Source of the DNA: Bacillus_AB infantis_C
GTDB taxonomy: Bacteria > Bacillota > Bacilli > Bacillales > Cytobacillaceae
Length of the DNA stretch: 64,000 bases
Direction of reading: 5' to 3'
NCBI RefSeq assembly: GCF_050107595.1
Contig: NZ_JBNILH010000001.1
Location: forward strand, 248,001-312,000
Position 1 is the stretch's first letter. Each line of letters begins with the position of its first letter. The notes beneath the pieces were generated by a model that was not told where the DNA came from, did not search any database, and saw only the letters and a list, made by a program, of their open reading frames with translations. Of this stretch, positions 1-9,432 are shown piece after piece. The position numbers and the translations under genes are program-made.

Positions 1-48
1 GGCTTTTTATATTGTTTTTTTCTTGAATCAAAAGGAGGTTATTTCAAA
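1..48 (+). promoter_or_regulatory. 3' end of the ilv-leu leader
   Basis: This is the stretch just upstream of ilvB. It is T-rich (two T runs at about 4-21), followed by a strong AAGGAGG ribosome binding site at 32-38 before the ATG at 49. In Bacillus the ilv-leu operon is preceded by a long leader with a leucine T-box, and T runs here would fit the end of its terminator. The diagnostic T-box sequence itself lies outside the window, so this is inference. Confidence 0.4.
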
Positions 49-1764
49 ATGCTGCAGGAAGCTGCCTTTGCAGAAAACAAGACTGGCTTGAAGCCGGCGA
101 CCGGCGCGGAACTGCTATTGCAGGCGCTGGAGAAGGAACAGGTGGAAGTGATTTTTGGCTATCCGGGAGGGGCTGTCCTTCCGATATATGACAAAATCTA
201 TGATTCTGGCATACTTCATGTGCTTCCCAGGCATGAACAGGGAGGCATCCATGCTGCGGAAGGATATGCGAGGATTTCCGGCAAGCCTGGAGTTGTCATC
301 GCCACTTCAGGGCCGGGGGCGACCAATATTGTAACAGGCCTTGCCGACGCGATGATGGATTCTTTGCCTCTTGTCGTCATTACCGGGCAGGTGGCAACAG
401 GCGTCATCGGAACGGATGCCTTCCAGGAGGCTGACATCCTCGGGATTACCACCCCGATAACCAAGTATAACTATCAGGCAAGGAGCATAGCGGACATCCC
501 GAGGATTGTGAAGGAGGCCTTTCATATTGCTTCCACGGGGAGGCCTGGTCCGGTATTGATCGATATTCCGAAGGATATTGCAGCAGGCGCTGAACAGCCT
601 CCGGAGGAGACAGAAGTTTTTCTCCCAGGCTACCAGCCGACCTTAAAGCCAAACTATCTCCAGATCCGAAAGCTGACAGAGGCAGTGAGCCGTGCGAAAA
701 GGCCGGTCATCCTGGCAGGGGCGGGCGTCCTCCATGCAAAGGCTTCCGGATTGCTTAAGGAATATGCCGAACAGCAGCAGCTTCCGGTCGTGCATACCCT
801 TCTCGGACTTGGGGGCTTTCCTGCAGACCACAGCCTGTTTATCGGGATGGCCGGGATGCATGGGTGCTATGCAGCCAATATGGCTTTGCATGAATGCGAT
901 TTGCTCATCAATATCGGAGCGAGGTTTGATGACAGGCTCACAGGGAATCTTGCCTATTTTGCCCCTAAGGCAGAAGTAGCCCATGTTGATATCGATCCTG
1001 CCGAGATCGGCAAAAATGTCCCAACCCTAATTCCAGTTGTGGCTGATGCAAAAGAAGCTTTGAATCAGCTTGTGGGCCAGAAGGGGAAGCCTCCCGAACA
1101 TGGTGAATGGATGGAAAAGCTTAGAAGCTGGAAGGAAGAATTTCCTTATTATTTTCACAAATCGGCTGAACTGAAGCCGCAGCGGGTCATGGAGCTCTTG
1201 TTTGAAAAGACGGCGGGAGAAGCGATTGTCACGACAGATGTCGGACAGCATCAAATGTGGGCAGCCCAATATTACCGCTTTAAGAAAGCTGGTAGATGGG
1301 TCACTTCAGGGGGGCTCGGCACGATGGGATTCGGAATGCCTGCGGCCATCGGGGCTCAGCTTGCTGCACCGGATTCCCTGGTCGTTTCAATTGTTGGCGA
1401 TGGCGGCTTCCAGATGTCCGCACAGGAGCTGGGCCTGATCCGTGAGCTTAATCTCCCGGTAAAGATAGCGATCTTCAATAACAGGGCTCTTGGGATGGTA
1501 AGACAGTGGCAGGAAATCTTTTATGACTCACGGTTTTCGCACAGCAAAGCCCAGTATCAGCCTTCCTTTGTCAAGCTGGCGGAAGCCTATGACATCAAAG
1601 CTTATGAAATCCGTACGGAGGAAGAGGCCGAAAAGGTGCTGGATGAAGCACTCAAAAGCGATGAACCGGTGTTATTCGACTTCAGGATAGCTCCTGATGA
1701 AAATGTATTCCCGATGATCGCCCCGGGCAAAGGGCACCATGAGATGGAAGGTGTAAAACCATGA
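49..1764 (+). CDS. ilvB: Acetolactate synthase large subunit
   Basis: The 571-residue catalytic subunit of acetohydroxyacid synthase condenses two pyruvates, or pyruvate and 2-oxobutyrate, in the first common step of valine, leucine and isoleucine synthesis. The sequence shows the three-domain thiamine diphosphate enzyme layout: an N-terminal segment with YPGG and RHEQGG (the glutamate near residue 63 activates the cofactor), a central domain, and a C-terminal GDGGFQMS...NN cofactor and magnesium motif at about 450-478. The start is fixed by AAGGAGG at 32-38. It is the first gene of the seven-gene operon and its stop overlaps the ilvH start by four bases (ATGA), which suggests coupled translation of the two subunits. 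Confidence 0.97.
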   Translation: MLQEAAFAENKTGLKPATGAELLLQALEKEQVEVIFGYPGGAVLPIYDKIYDSGILHVLPRHEQGGIHAAEGYARISGKPGVVIATSGPGATNIVTGLADAMMDSLPLVVITGQVATGVIGTDAFQEADILGITTPITKYNYQARSIADIPRIVKEAFHIASTGRPGPVLIDIPKDIAAGAEQPPEETEVFLPGYQPTLKPNYLQIRKLTEAVSRAKRPVILAGAGVLHAKASGLLKEYAEQQQLPVVHTLLGLGGFPADHSLFIGMAGMHGCYAANMALHECDLLINIGARFDDRLTGNLAYFAPKAEVAHVDIDPAEIGKNVPTLIPVVADAKEALNQLVGQKGKPPEHGEWMEKLRSWKEEFPYYFHKSAELKPQRVMELLFEKTAGEAIVTTDVGQHQMWAAQYYRFKKAGRWVTSGGLGTMGFGMPAAIGAQLAAPDSLVVSIVGDGGFQMSAQELGLIRELNLPVKIAIFNNRALGMVRQWQEIFYDSRFSHSKAQYQPSFVKLAEAYDIKAYEIRTEEEAEKVLDEALKSDEPVLFDFRIAPDENVFPMIAPGKGHHEMEGVKP

Positions 1765-2279
1765 AACGAATCATCTGTTTAACCGTGATGAACAGGCCGG
1801 GGGTCCTCAATAGAATCACCAACCTGTTCTCAAAGCGCAACTTCAACATTGAAAGCATCTCGGTCGGGCACTCCGAGCAGGAGGGAATTTCCCGGATCAC
1901 CTGCACGGTCCACGTGGACAATGAAGAGGCCGCAGAGCAGATTGCGAAACAGCTCAACAAACAGATTGATATTTTAAAAGTAAACGATATAAGCGGCCAG
2001 CAGATTGTCGCCAGGGAGCTTGCGCTCATAAAGGTGCTGTCCCTGCCGCAGGCGAGAAGTGAATTATATTCGCTGATTGAGCCATTCCGGGCTTCGGTGA
2101 TAGATGTCGGCAAAGACAGCCTGGTTATCCAGATCACAGGCGAGTCGGAAAAAATAGAAGCCTTTATAGAGCTTGTAAAGCCGTATGGAATCAAGGAGAT
2201 TGCCCGGACGGGGACAACAGCCTTTACAAGAGGAAGCCAGAGGAGCCAGGGGCAGCCGAAGAATTATTCAATTGTATAA
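1761..2279 (+). CDS. ilvH: Acetolactate synthase small regulatory subunit
   Basis: The 172-residue small subunit stimulates IlvB and confers valine feedback inhibition. An ACT domain occupies roughly residues 4-78 (starting KRIICLTVMNRPGVLNRI), and a C-terminal ACT-like regulatory domain follows from about residue 85. The length is normal for the family. The ATG overlaps the ilvB stop by four bases and has a GGAAGGTG ribosome binding site inside ilvB. The last residues (SQRSQGQPKN) look like a loose tail. The 46-base gap to ilvC is very AT-rich. Confidence 0.96.
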   Translation: MKRIICLTVMNRPGVLNRITNLFSKRNFNIESISVGHSEQEGISRITCTVHVDNEEAAEQIAKQLNKQIDILKVNDISGQQIVARELALIKVLSLPQARSELYSLIEPFRASVIDVGKDSLVIQITGESEKIEAFIELVKPYGIKEIARTGTTAFTRGSQRSQGQPKNYSIV

Positions 2280-2325
2280 AAATATTTTTTTATAAAAAAT
2301 CCAAAAACGAGAGGGAGAATGAATC

Positions 2326-3348
2326 ATGGCGAAAATGTACTATAACGGAGACGCAAATCCAGCTTATTTAAACGGAAAGAAGGTAGCGGTGATCGGGTAT
2401 GGATCACAGGGCCATGCACATGCCCAGAACCTGAGGGACAGCGGTGCTGATGTAGTAATCGGGCTAAGAAAAGGAAGGTCATGGGATAAAGCATCAGAGG
2501 ATGGGTTTCAGGTATTTTCTGTAGGAGAGTCTGTTGCACAAAGCGATATTGTCATGATCCTCCTGCCGGATGAGCTTCAGCCTAAAGTCTATAAGGAAGA
2601 AATTGAGCCGAATCTGACAAATCAGGCCCTGCTGTTTGCACACGGTTTCAATATCCATTTCCATCAGATTGTGGCGCCAAAGACTTGTGATGTCCTCCTG
2701 GTGGCTCCAAAGGGCCCTGGCCATCTTGTAAGAAGGACCTATCAGGAAGGAGCAGGGGTTCCGGCTTTATTTGCAGTCCATCAGGATGTAACGGGAGAAG
2801 CCCAGGAGCTTGCACTGGCTTATGCAAGAGCGATTGGGGCACTGAGGGCAGGAGCGCTTGAAACCACATTCAAGGAAGAAACAGAAACCGATTTATTCGG
2901 CGAACAGGCTGTACTGTGCGGTGGCCTGACATCACTTGTGAAAGCAGGTTTTGAAACATTGACTGAGGCAGGCTATCAGCCTGAGCTGGCATATTTCGAG
3001 TGTCTCCACGAGCTCAAGCTGATTGTAGACCTGATGTATGAAGGCGGCCTTGAAGGAATGCGCTACAGCATTTCCGATACGGCCCAATGGGGTGATTTTG
3101 TCAGCGGGCCTAGAGTAGTGGATGAAAGAGTGAAGCAGGAGATGAAAGCTGTTCTGAAGGATATCCAGGAAGGCAAGTTCGCGAAAGGCTGGATCCTGGA
3201 AAATCAGGCAAACCGTCCAGTCTTCAATAGTATCCTTGCAAGTGAAAATGAGCATCCGATTGAACAGGTCGGCAGGGAGCTGAGAAAAATGATGCCATTT
3301 GTGAATAAAGAGAAAAAGAAAGAAGTGGCTGTCAGTGCGAACCATTAA
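2326..3348 (+). CDS. ilvC: Ketol-acid reductoisomerase (NADP+)
   Basis: This 340-residue class I enzyme isomerises and reduces acetolactate or acetohydroxybutyrate to the dihydroxy acid, the second step of branched-chain amino acid synthesis. The N-terminal Rossmann domain carries GYGSQGHAHAQNLRDSG (about residues 24-40). The C-terminal all-helical domain has the magnesium-binding ETETDLFGEQ and ECLHELKLIVDL segments. Length is close to the B. subtilis enzyme. A GAGGGAG ribosome binding site precedes the ATG. Its final 14 bases overlap the GTG start of leuA. Confidence 0.97.
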   Translation: MAKMYYNGDANPAYLNGKKVAVIGYGSQGHAHAQNLRDSGADVVIGLRKGRSWDKASEDGFQVFSVGESVAQSDIVMILLPDELQPKVYKEEIEPNLTNQALLFAHGFNIHFHQIVAPKTCDVLLVAPKGPGHLVRRTYQEGAGVPALFAVHQDVTGEAQELALAYARAIGALRAGALETTFKEETETDLFGEQAVLCGGLTSLVKAGFETLTEAGYQPELAYFECLHELKLIVDLMYEGGLEGMRYSISDTAQWGDFVSGPRVVDERVKQEMKAVLKDIQEGKFAKGWILENQANRPVFNSILASENEHPIEQVGRELRKMMPFVNKEKKKEVAVSANH

Positions 3349-4867
3349 CATTTTTGACACGACTTTGCGTGACGGGGAACAATCTGCAGGAGTCAACTTG
3401 AATCTATCTGAAAAGCTGGAAATCGCAAAGCAGCTCGAAAGGCTCAATGTCGATATTATAGAAGCCGGTTTTCCGGCAGCTTCAAAAGGCGATTTTACTT
3501 CTGTCCGGGAGATTGCCGGCCTAATCCGGAACTGCTCGGTTACAGGGCTTGCAAGATCGGTGATGTCAGATATTGATGCAGCCTGGGAGGCATTGAGAGA
3601 GGGGGAGGATCCGAGGCTTCATGTCTTCCTCGCTACCTCCCCCATCCACCGGCAGTACAAATTAAAGCAGTCAAAGGAGGAAGTCATTGAGACGGCGGTT
3701 TCTGCTGTAAAATATGCAGCCGGGAAATTCCCGCTCATTCAATGGTCGGCAGAGGATGCCTGCCGGACGGAGCTGCCCTTTCTGGCCCGCATCGTTGAGG
3801 AAGTCATCCAGGCCGGGGCCAGGGTTATTAATATACCGGATACGGTCGGATATATTTCGCCTGGAGAATATGGCAAGATTTTTCACTACTTAAGAGATAA
3901 TGTCCCTTCCATAGATAAAGTCATTTTATCGGCTCACTGCCATGATGATCTTGGCATGGCGATTGCCAACTCCCTTGCAGCCATCGAAAATGGGGCTGGA
4001 CAGATTGAAGGGACGATCAACGGCATCGGGGAACGGGCTGGGAATGCTGCGCTGGAAGAGCTTGCCGTCGCTCTGCACATACGGAAGGACCATTATCAGG
4101 CGGGGACCCGCCTCAAGCTGGAGGAAATCAGCAGAACAAGCAGTCTTGTCAGCAAGCTGACTGGTATGGCTGTCCCGGCGAATAAGGCAATTGTCGGCAG
4201 AAATGCTTTTGCGCATGAGTCGGGCATCCACCAGGATGGCGTGCTGAAAGAGAAGACCACTTATGAAATCATTTCACCTGAACTTGTCGGCTTCCACTCC
4301 AATTCCATGGTACTCGGAAAGCATTCTGGCAGGCATGCGTTCAAATCCCGCCTTGAAGAGCTGGGGCTGGCTGTTCCAGATGAGGAAATCAAGCCGCTGT
4401 TTGCTATTTTTAAAGACTTGGCAGACAGAAAGAAAGAGATGACAGATGATGATCTTGCAGCCATTGTCCTGGAGGAAAGGCTGTCGAAAGATCAGCAATT
4501 CTATGAACTGCTCCAGATTCAGGTCCAGTATGGGACCAATCAAGTGCCGACTGCGACGGTGACGCTGTCAGGCAGGGAGAATGAAGTCGTCCAGGAAGCA
4601 GCAACCGGGGCAGGGAGCATAGAAGCGCTTTACAACACGCTGGAGATATCAGTGAATGGTGCGGTGAACCTCCTGGATTACCGGATCCAGTCGGTCGGGG
4701 CCGGAAGAGATGCCCTTGCACAGGTGTTCGTCAAAATGAAATACAACGGCAGGGAAACGAGCGGGAGGGGGCTTGCGCAGGATGTCCTTGAAGCATCTGC
4801 GAAAGCATATCTGAACGCTGTAAACAGGGTCATCTATCTGGAGGAAAAGACGAAAGTGGCTTTATAA
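3335..4867 (+). CDS. leuA: 2-isopropylmalate synthase
   Basis: LeuA (510 residues) condenses acetyl-CoA with 2-oxoisovalerate, committing carbon to leucine. The N-terminal TIM barrel starts with FDTTLRDGEQSAG (residues 6-18), and the metal-binding HCHDDLG motif sits near residues 201-207. A C-terminal regulatory domain (about 390-505, including the VQYGTNQVPTATV region) is where leucine normally feeds back in this family. The start is a GTG inside the end of ilvC. That gives the conserved N-terminus, and the 14-base overlap suggests translational coupling. Confidence 0.96.
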   Translation: MRTINIFDTTLRDGEQSAGVNLNLSEKLEIAKQLERLNVDIIEAGFPAASKGDFTSVREIAGLIRNCSVTGLARSVMSDIDAAWEALREGEDPRLHVFLATSPIHRQYKLKQSKEEVIETAVSAVKYAAGKFPLIQWSAEDACRTELPFLARIVEEVIQAGARVINIPDTVGYISPGEYGKIFHYLRDNVPSIDKVILSAHCHDDLGMAIANSLAAIENGAGQIEGTINGIGERAGNAALEELAVALHIRKDHYQAGTRLKLEEISRTSSLVSKLTGMAVPANKAIVGRNAFAHESGIHQDGVLKEKTTYEIISPELVGFHSNSMVLGKHSGRHAFKSRLEELGLAVPDEEIKPLFAIFKDLADRKKEMTDDDLAAIVLEERLSKDQQFYELLQIQVQYGTNQVPTATVTLSGRENEVVQEAATGAGSIEALYNTLEISVNGAVNLLDYRIQSVGAGRDALAQVFVKMKYNGRETSGRGLAQDVLEASAKAYLNAVNRVIYLEEKTKVAL

Positions 4868-4890
4868 AACTTGCAACGGAGGGATTGGGC

Positions 4891-6000
4891 ATGAAGAAAC
4901 GGATCGCAGTGCTGCCGGGTGACGGCATCGGAAAAGAAGTGGCAGCAGGGGCAGTTGAAGTGATGCAGGCTGCAGGAGAACGATTTGGGCATACATTTGA
5001 ATTCAGCTATGGAAAAATTGGCGGAACAGCAATTGATACCACCGGAGTGCCGCTGCCGGAAGAAACGGTCGAACTCTGTAAAAGCAGTGATGCCATTTTG
5101 CTTGGAGCTGTTGGCGGGCCGCGCTGGGAGAAGCTTCATCCAAGCCTCCGGCCGGAACGCGGCCTCCTGAAAATCCGCAAAGATCTGAATCTATATGCCA
5201 ACCTCCGGCCCACCAGCTATTTTGCGAGTGTGGCAGATTCCTCGCCTTTAAGGAAGGAAGTCATCGAAGGTACCGACTTTTTAATGGTAAGGGAGCTGAC
5301 CGGCGGACTCTACTTTGGAAAGCCGAGTGAAAGGACCGGGAATGGCAATGATGAATCTGCCGTGGACACTTTATTTTATAAAAAGGAAGAAGTGCAGAGA
5401 GTGGTAAGGCTGGCTTTTGAACTCGCCCGCGGAAGAAACGGAAAGGTTACGAGCGTAGATAAGGCGAATGTTCTTGAATCAAGCAGGATGTGGAGGGAAA
5501 CGGCAGAAGAAATTGCAGCCCAATATCCCGATGTACAGCTCGAGCATATGCTTGTCGATAATGCGGCCATGCAGATCATTAAAAACCCAAAACAGTTTGA
5601 TGTGATTGTCACTGAGAATATGTTTGGAGATATTTTAAGTGATGAAGCTTCTGTTCTGACTGGATCTCTGGGCATGCTCCCATCTGCAAGCCTGTCTGAA
5701 GGAGGGCCATACCTTTATGAGCCCATCCATGGATCGGCTCCGGACATCGAAGGCAGAGGCATCGCCAACCCGGTTGGAATGATTCTTTCCGCGGCCATGA
5801 TGCTCCGCCTCTCTTTCGGGATGGAAGAAGAAGCTGCTGCAATCGAGAAGGCAGTCAGTGATGTACTCGAGTCAGGCATTCGCACAGCCGATCTGGCTTC
5901 AGGAGGGAAGGCAGCTTCTACCAATGTGATGATTGAGGAAATTAAAGCTGCCCTGCTGGATAATGAAGCCATCCTGCAGATTATGGGGGCATATGCCTGA
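4891..6000 (+). CDS. leuB: 3-isopropylmalate dehydrogenase
   Basis: LeuB (369 residues from this start) oxidises and decarboxylates 3-isopropylmalate with NAD+. Seen are the N-terminal IAVLPGDGIGKEV, the substrate-binding GAVGGPRW and RPERGLL region, VRELTGGLYFG, and the metal-binding ENMFGDILSDEAS aspartates. I chose ATG 4891 because GGAGGG at 4878-4883 is ideally spaced before it. An in-frame TTG at 4885 would add two residues and sits too close to that site. A 94-base gap separates it from leuC. Confidence 0.96.
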   Translation: MKKRIAVLPGDGIGKEVAAGAVEVMQAAGERFGHTFEFSYGKIGGTAIDTTGVPLPEETVELCKSSDAILLGAVGGPRWEKLHPSLRPERGLLKIRKDLNLYANLRPTSYFASVADSSPLRKEVIEGTDFLMVRELTGGLYFGKPSERTGNGNDESAVDTLFYKKEEVQRVVRLAFELARGRNGKVTSVDKANVLESSRMWRETAEEIAAQYPDVQLEHMLVDNAAMQIIKNPKQFDVIVTENMFGDILSDEASVLTGSLGMLPSASLSEGGPYLYEPIHGSAPDIEGRGIANPVGMILSAAMMLRLSFGMEEEAAAIEKAVSDVLESGIRTADLASGGKAASTNVMIEEIKAALLDNEAILQIMGAYA

Positions 6001-6094
6001 CAGTTCAGGATCTCGCGGCTGGTCTTCCAGCCGTGTACTTATTTATAAAAGATTCCGGGAGAAGGAACCGGAAAAGATGGAGGGAGAAAAATAG

Positions 6095-7513
6095 ATGGGC
6101 AAATCAATTGTGGAAAAAATTTGGGACCGGCATATCGTCCATACAGAAACCGATAAGCCTGATCTGCTTTATATCGATTTGCATTTAGTTCATGAAGTGA
6201 CTTCCCCTCAGGCATTTTCCGGCCTGCGGATGAAAAACAGGAAGGTCAGGCGTCCGGACAAAACCTTCGCTACTATGGATCATAATGTGCCGACAATCAA
6301 CCGCGGCCAAATAGATGATCCAGTCGCCAAAAATCAGATGACCACTCTTGAAAAAAATTGCCTGGAGTTTGGTGTGCCGCTTGCAGGAATGGACAGCCCG
6401 GATCAGGGCATTGTCCATGTCATCGGCCCGGAGCTTGGCCTGACCCGCCCGGGGATGACCATTGTCTGCGGGGACAGCCATACTTCCACCCACGGTGCTT
6501 TTGGCTCACTCGCTTTTGGCATCGGCACAAGCGAAGTGGAGCATGTGCTTGCAACCCAGACATTGTGGCAGTCCAGGCCGAAAACCTTGAAGCTTCAGAT
6601 TGATGGCCAGCTTGAGAGCGGTGTTACAGCCAAGGATGTCATCCTCTATATCATCAGCAGGTTTGGCATCGGTTTTGGAACAGGACATGTCATTGAATAC
6701 TGTGGAGAGGCTGTAAGAGGGATGTCGATGGAAGAGCGGATGACCATTTGCAATATGTCGATAGAGGGAGGGGCAAGGGCAGGCCTGGTCAGTCCTGATG
6801 AGACCACTTTCTCTTATATAAAGGGGAGGAAATATGCACCTAAAGGCATGGAGTGGGATATTTCCCTCGCTCATTGGCAGGCTCTAGCCTCAGACCCTGA
6901 TGCGAACTATGATAAAGAAATTACGCTTGATGCTGGAGAAATCCCGCCGATGGTCAGCTGGGGGACCAATCCATCCATGGCAGCGGGGGTTGATGAAAGG
7001 ATACCTTCTGAATCTGATTGCAAGACCGAAACAGAACGGGTATCCCTTGAGCGGGCTCTTCGGTATATGGGGCTTTCTGAAGGACAGGAGATCAGCGATA
7101 TCAGCATTCAGCATGTGTTCATCGGGTCGTGCACAAATTCACGCATCGAGGATCTTAGGCAGGCAGCGGAGTTTGCGGCAGGCAAAAAAGTCCATCCGGG
7201 TGTCAGGGCCCTTGTAGTACCTGGATCACAGGCTGTGAAGGAGCAGGCAGAAAAAGAGGGGCTTCATCAGGTTTTCATAGAATCCGGCTTTGAATGGCGG
7301 GAATCCGGATGCAGCATGTGCCTCAGCATGAATAATGATATCGTGCCTCCGGGCGACCATTGTGCATCTACCTCTAACCGCAATTTCGAGGGGCGGCAGG
7401 GATCTGGTGCGAGGACTCACCTCGTCAGCCCGCTCATGGCAGCAGCAGCTGCTGTCAATGGAAGATTTGTTGATGTCAGAAAAACATTGATAGAAGAATC
7501 AATCATTATATAG
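6095..7513 (+). CDS. leuC: 3-isopropylmalate dehydratase large subunit
   Basis: LeuC (472 residues) is the iron-sulfur subunit of isopropylmalate isomerase and works with LeuD to convert 2- to 3-isopropylmalate. It is an aconitase-family protein. The three cluster cysteines are visible in GSCTNSRIEDL (about residue 347) and SGCSMCLSMN (about 407 and 410), and GDSHTSTHGAFG lies in the N-terminal half. Length is as expected for bacterial LeuC. A GGAGGG ribosome binding site precedes the ATG. Confidence 0.96.
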   Translation: MGKSIVEKIWDRHIVHTETDKPDLLYIDLHLVHEVTSPQAFSGLRMKNRKVRRPDKTFATMDHNVPTINRGQIDDPVAKNQMTTLEKNCLEFGVPLAGMDSPDQGIVHVIGPELGLTRPGMTIVCGDSHTSTHGAFGSLAFGIGTSEVEHVLATQTLWQSRPKTLKLQIDGQLESGVTAKDVILYIISRFGIGFGTGHVIEYCGEAVRGMSMEERMTICNMSIEGGARAGLVSPDETTFSYIKGRKYAPKGMEWDISLAHWQALASDPDANYDKEITLDAGEIPPMVSWGTNPSMAAGVDERIPSESDCKTETERVSLERALRYMGLSEGQEISDISIQHVFIGSCTNSRIEDLRQAAEFAAGKKVHPGVRALVVPGSQAVKEQAEKEGLHQVFIESGFEWRESGCSMCLSMNNDIVPPGDHCASTSNRNFEGRQGSGARTHLVSPLMAAAAAVNGRFVDVRKTLIEESIII

Positions 7514-7524
7514 GGGGAAATGGA

Positions 7525-8103
7525 ATGGGCGGTTTCAAAAAGCTGTCAGGCAAAGCAGCTGCGCTTGACAGGGTAAATGTAGATACTGATCAGATCATAC
7601 CGAAGCAATTTTTGAAAAGAATCGAGAAAACCGGATTCGGGAAATACCTATTCTATGACTGGCGCTTTAAAGATGGACAGCCGGATCCTGCCTTTGAATT
7701 GAATAAGCCTGAAAACCTCGGTGCAAGTTTTCTAATCGCAAATGAAAACTTCGGCTGCGGCTCTTCGAGGGAGCATGCCCCTTGGGCTCTGCAGGACTAT
7801 GGATTCAAAGCGGTGATTGCCCCCTCCTTCGCTGATATCTTCCATCAGAACTGCCTGAAAAATGGGCTGCTGCCGATCCGGCTGAGCCAGGGGGAGACAG
7901 AACAGCTGCTTTCTAAGGCAGCAGAGGCGGAACTCGTTTTGACGGTAGACCTTGAAACGCAGTCAGTCTATAGTGACGATGGCTTTTCTGCAGCTTTTCC
8001 ATTGCAGCCATACTGGAAAAACATGCTCCTCAATGGCTGGGATGAAATTGAAATCACGCTTCAGCTGGAGGAAAAAATAGAAGCATATGAAAAAACTAGC
8101 TAG
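7525..8103 (+). CDS. leuD: 3-isopropylmalate dehydratase small subunit
   Basis: LeuD (192 residues) is the swivel-domain subunit of isopropylmalate isomerase. It carries VDTDQIIPKQFL near the N-terminus and the substrate-binding NFGCGSSREHAPWAL segment (about residues 74-88). It follows leuC by 11 bases with a GGGGG ribosome binding site. It closes the operon, since the terminator hairpin begins inside its stop codon. Confidence 0.96.
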   Translation: MGGFKKLSGKAAALDRVNVDTDQIIPKQFLKRIEKTGFGKYLFYDWRFKDGQPDPAFELNKPENLGASFLIANENFGCGSSREHAPWALQDYGFKAVIAPSFADIFHQNCLKNGLLPIRLSQGETEQLLSKAAEAELVLTVDLETQSVYSDDGFSAAFPLQPYWKNMLLNGWDEIEITLQLEEKIEAYEKTS

Positions 8104-8132
8104 ATCCACTCCCCTGTGGATCTTCTTTTTTT
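8103..8132 (+). terminator. Terminator of the ilv-leu operon
   Basis: A perfect 7-bp stem, GATCCAC (8103-8109) with GTGGATC (8116-8122), is followed directly by TTCTTTTTTT. The left arm starts in the last base of the leuD stop codon. Confidence 0.9.
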
Positions 8133-8200
8133 CCCATGGAAGCACAGAAGTATCCCCTCTCAAGACTCTTTCCTCCTAATTTCTTTTTTCTCTCCATGCG

Positions 8201-8209
8201 TGCTATACT
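8201..8209 (+). promoter_or_regulatory. Candidate extended -10 promoter for ysoA
   Basis: TGCTATACT at 8201-8209 matches the extended -10 form TGnTATAAT with one mismatch. The -35 region at about 8181-8186 is poor. The ysoA start codon is 33 bases downstream. Confidence 0.45.
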
Positions 8210-8241
8210 ATCTTCAATATTAACAGGGAAGGCGGTTTTTC

Positions 8242-9264
8242 ATGACTAAGCGGAACCAGAACGACAGCAGCAATATCATCCCCTTTCCCGGTCTGGAAAA
8301 ACGTTTGCTGGAAAAAGGGCTTGAGAGCCTGCAGGGAAAGAATTTTTCAGATGCAATCAAGCTTTTTGAGGACGCTAAGGAGCTTGACCCGGAGAGCAGT
8401 GATATACATATAGGGCTTGTCCTGGCCTATTTTGAGGCCGGAGCGCTGAAAAAGGCCAAAAACCTAGCAAAATCCATGCTTCAGGAGGGGATCGGAGATT
8501 ATTTTGAAATCGCAGACCTCTATCTGATGATCATGGTTCAGCTCCATGAATATGGGGAAATCGCGGCAACCATTGAAGCCCTCCTCCAGGAAAGGGAGAT
8601 TCCGAAGGATAAGCTTGAGCATTTCGCTAAAATGCTGCACTTCAGCAGGCGTATGGCGGAGGGAAGCCCGGATCCTGATGCGGAAGAAAAGCTTCACGGG
8701 GAATATAAGGATAAGGAGCTGAATCTCCTATCCTATCAAGACCCGAAAGAGCAGGTCCTGCTGTTGGCAAAGCTTGCAAACATCAACATCAGGCCGTATC
8801 TTGACGAGCTGAAGTCTTACCTGATTTCAGAGGAAGGGCATCCTTTCCTGAAAACAATGATTATCAATATACTGAAAGAGCAGGAATATGATAAGCCAGT
8901 GACTGTAAAAAAGCTCGGGTTGAAAGAAGAATTCATACCATCTGCACTTCATGACGTTCATGATCATAAGCAGCTGAGGGCAATTGAAGCAGCGGTAAAA
9001 AACAAGCTTGAACACGAAGATCCGGTCCTGCTGGAAAATATCATCGCTTTGCTCGAGAGGCAGTTCTTTCTGCTGTACCCATTCAAGCTCCCTGGTGAGC
9101 CTGACCTTTGGGCGGCTGCATACCATCTTGTCGGATGTTCATTTTACGGCATGGACGGAGATCCGGGTGAATTGGCAGGCCAATATGGGGTGGAAGCTGA
9201 CAATCTTGAGGCATCCAGGATTTTTATAGGGAAGATAGAAGAAATTTCTTATCCCAATATTTGA
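8242..9264 (+). CDS. ysoA: TPR-repeat protein, YsoA-like
   Basis: This 340-residue protein sits between leuD and tig, where B. subtilis has ysoA, and has a similar length. Residues about 18-100 read as tetratricopeptide repeats (for example SLQGKNFSDAIKLFEDAKEL and GLVLAYFEAGALKKAKNLA). The C-terminal two thirds is helical with a DUF-like character and no catalytic motif I can recognise. There is no signal peptide or membrane segment, so it is probably cytosolic. TPRs usually mediate protein contacts, but the partner is unknown. The ribosome binding site is modest. Confidence 0.85.
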   Translation: MTKRNQNDSSNIIPFPGLEKRLLEKGLESLQGKNFSDAIKLFEDAKELDPESSDIHIGLVLAYFEAGALKKAKNLAKSMLQEGIGDYFEIADLYLMIMVQLHEYGEIAATIEALLQEREIPKDKLEHFAKMLHFSRRMAEGSPDPDAEEKLHGEYKDKELNLLSYQDPKEQVLLLAKLANINIRPYLDELKSYLISEEGHPFLKTMIINILKEQEYDKPVTVKKLGLKEEFIPSALHDVHDHKQLRAIEAAVKNKLEHEDPVLLENIIALLERQFFLLYPFKLPGEPDLWAAAYHLVGCSFYGMDGDPGELAGQYGVEADNLEASRIFIGKIEEISYPNI

Positions 9265-9273
9265 GTATCTCTG

Positions 9274-9301
9274 TTGAAACAAAGATAACGTATGTTATAA
9301 T
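9274..9301 (+). promoter_or_regulatory. Sigma-A promoter of tig
   Basis: TTGAAA (9274-9279) and TATAAT (9296-9301) are separated by 16 bases, upstream of tig. A second TATGAT-like -10 near 9357 has no good -35 partner. Confidence 0.7.
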
Positions 9302-9432
9302 ATAGTGGCTGTTATGTGTAAAAATAGTTATTTTACATATCAAAAAGATGAATATGCTATGATATTAAGGCAATATTCATACAAAGTCCGCAAAAATGGT
9401 AATGACAATAGATTGTTGGAGGGAATTATAGT

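Noticed and set aside
2932..3447. 171-codon antisense reading frame across ilvC and leuA
   Set aside because: It is the shadow of two well-conserved genes with no ribosome binding site of its own.
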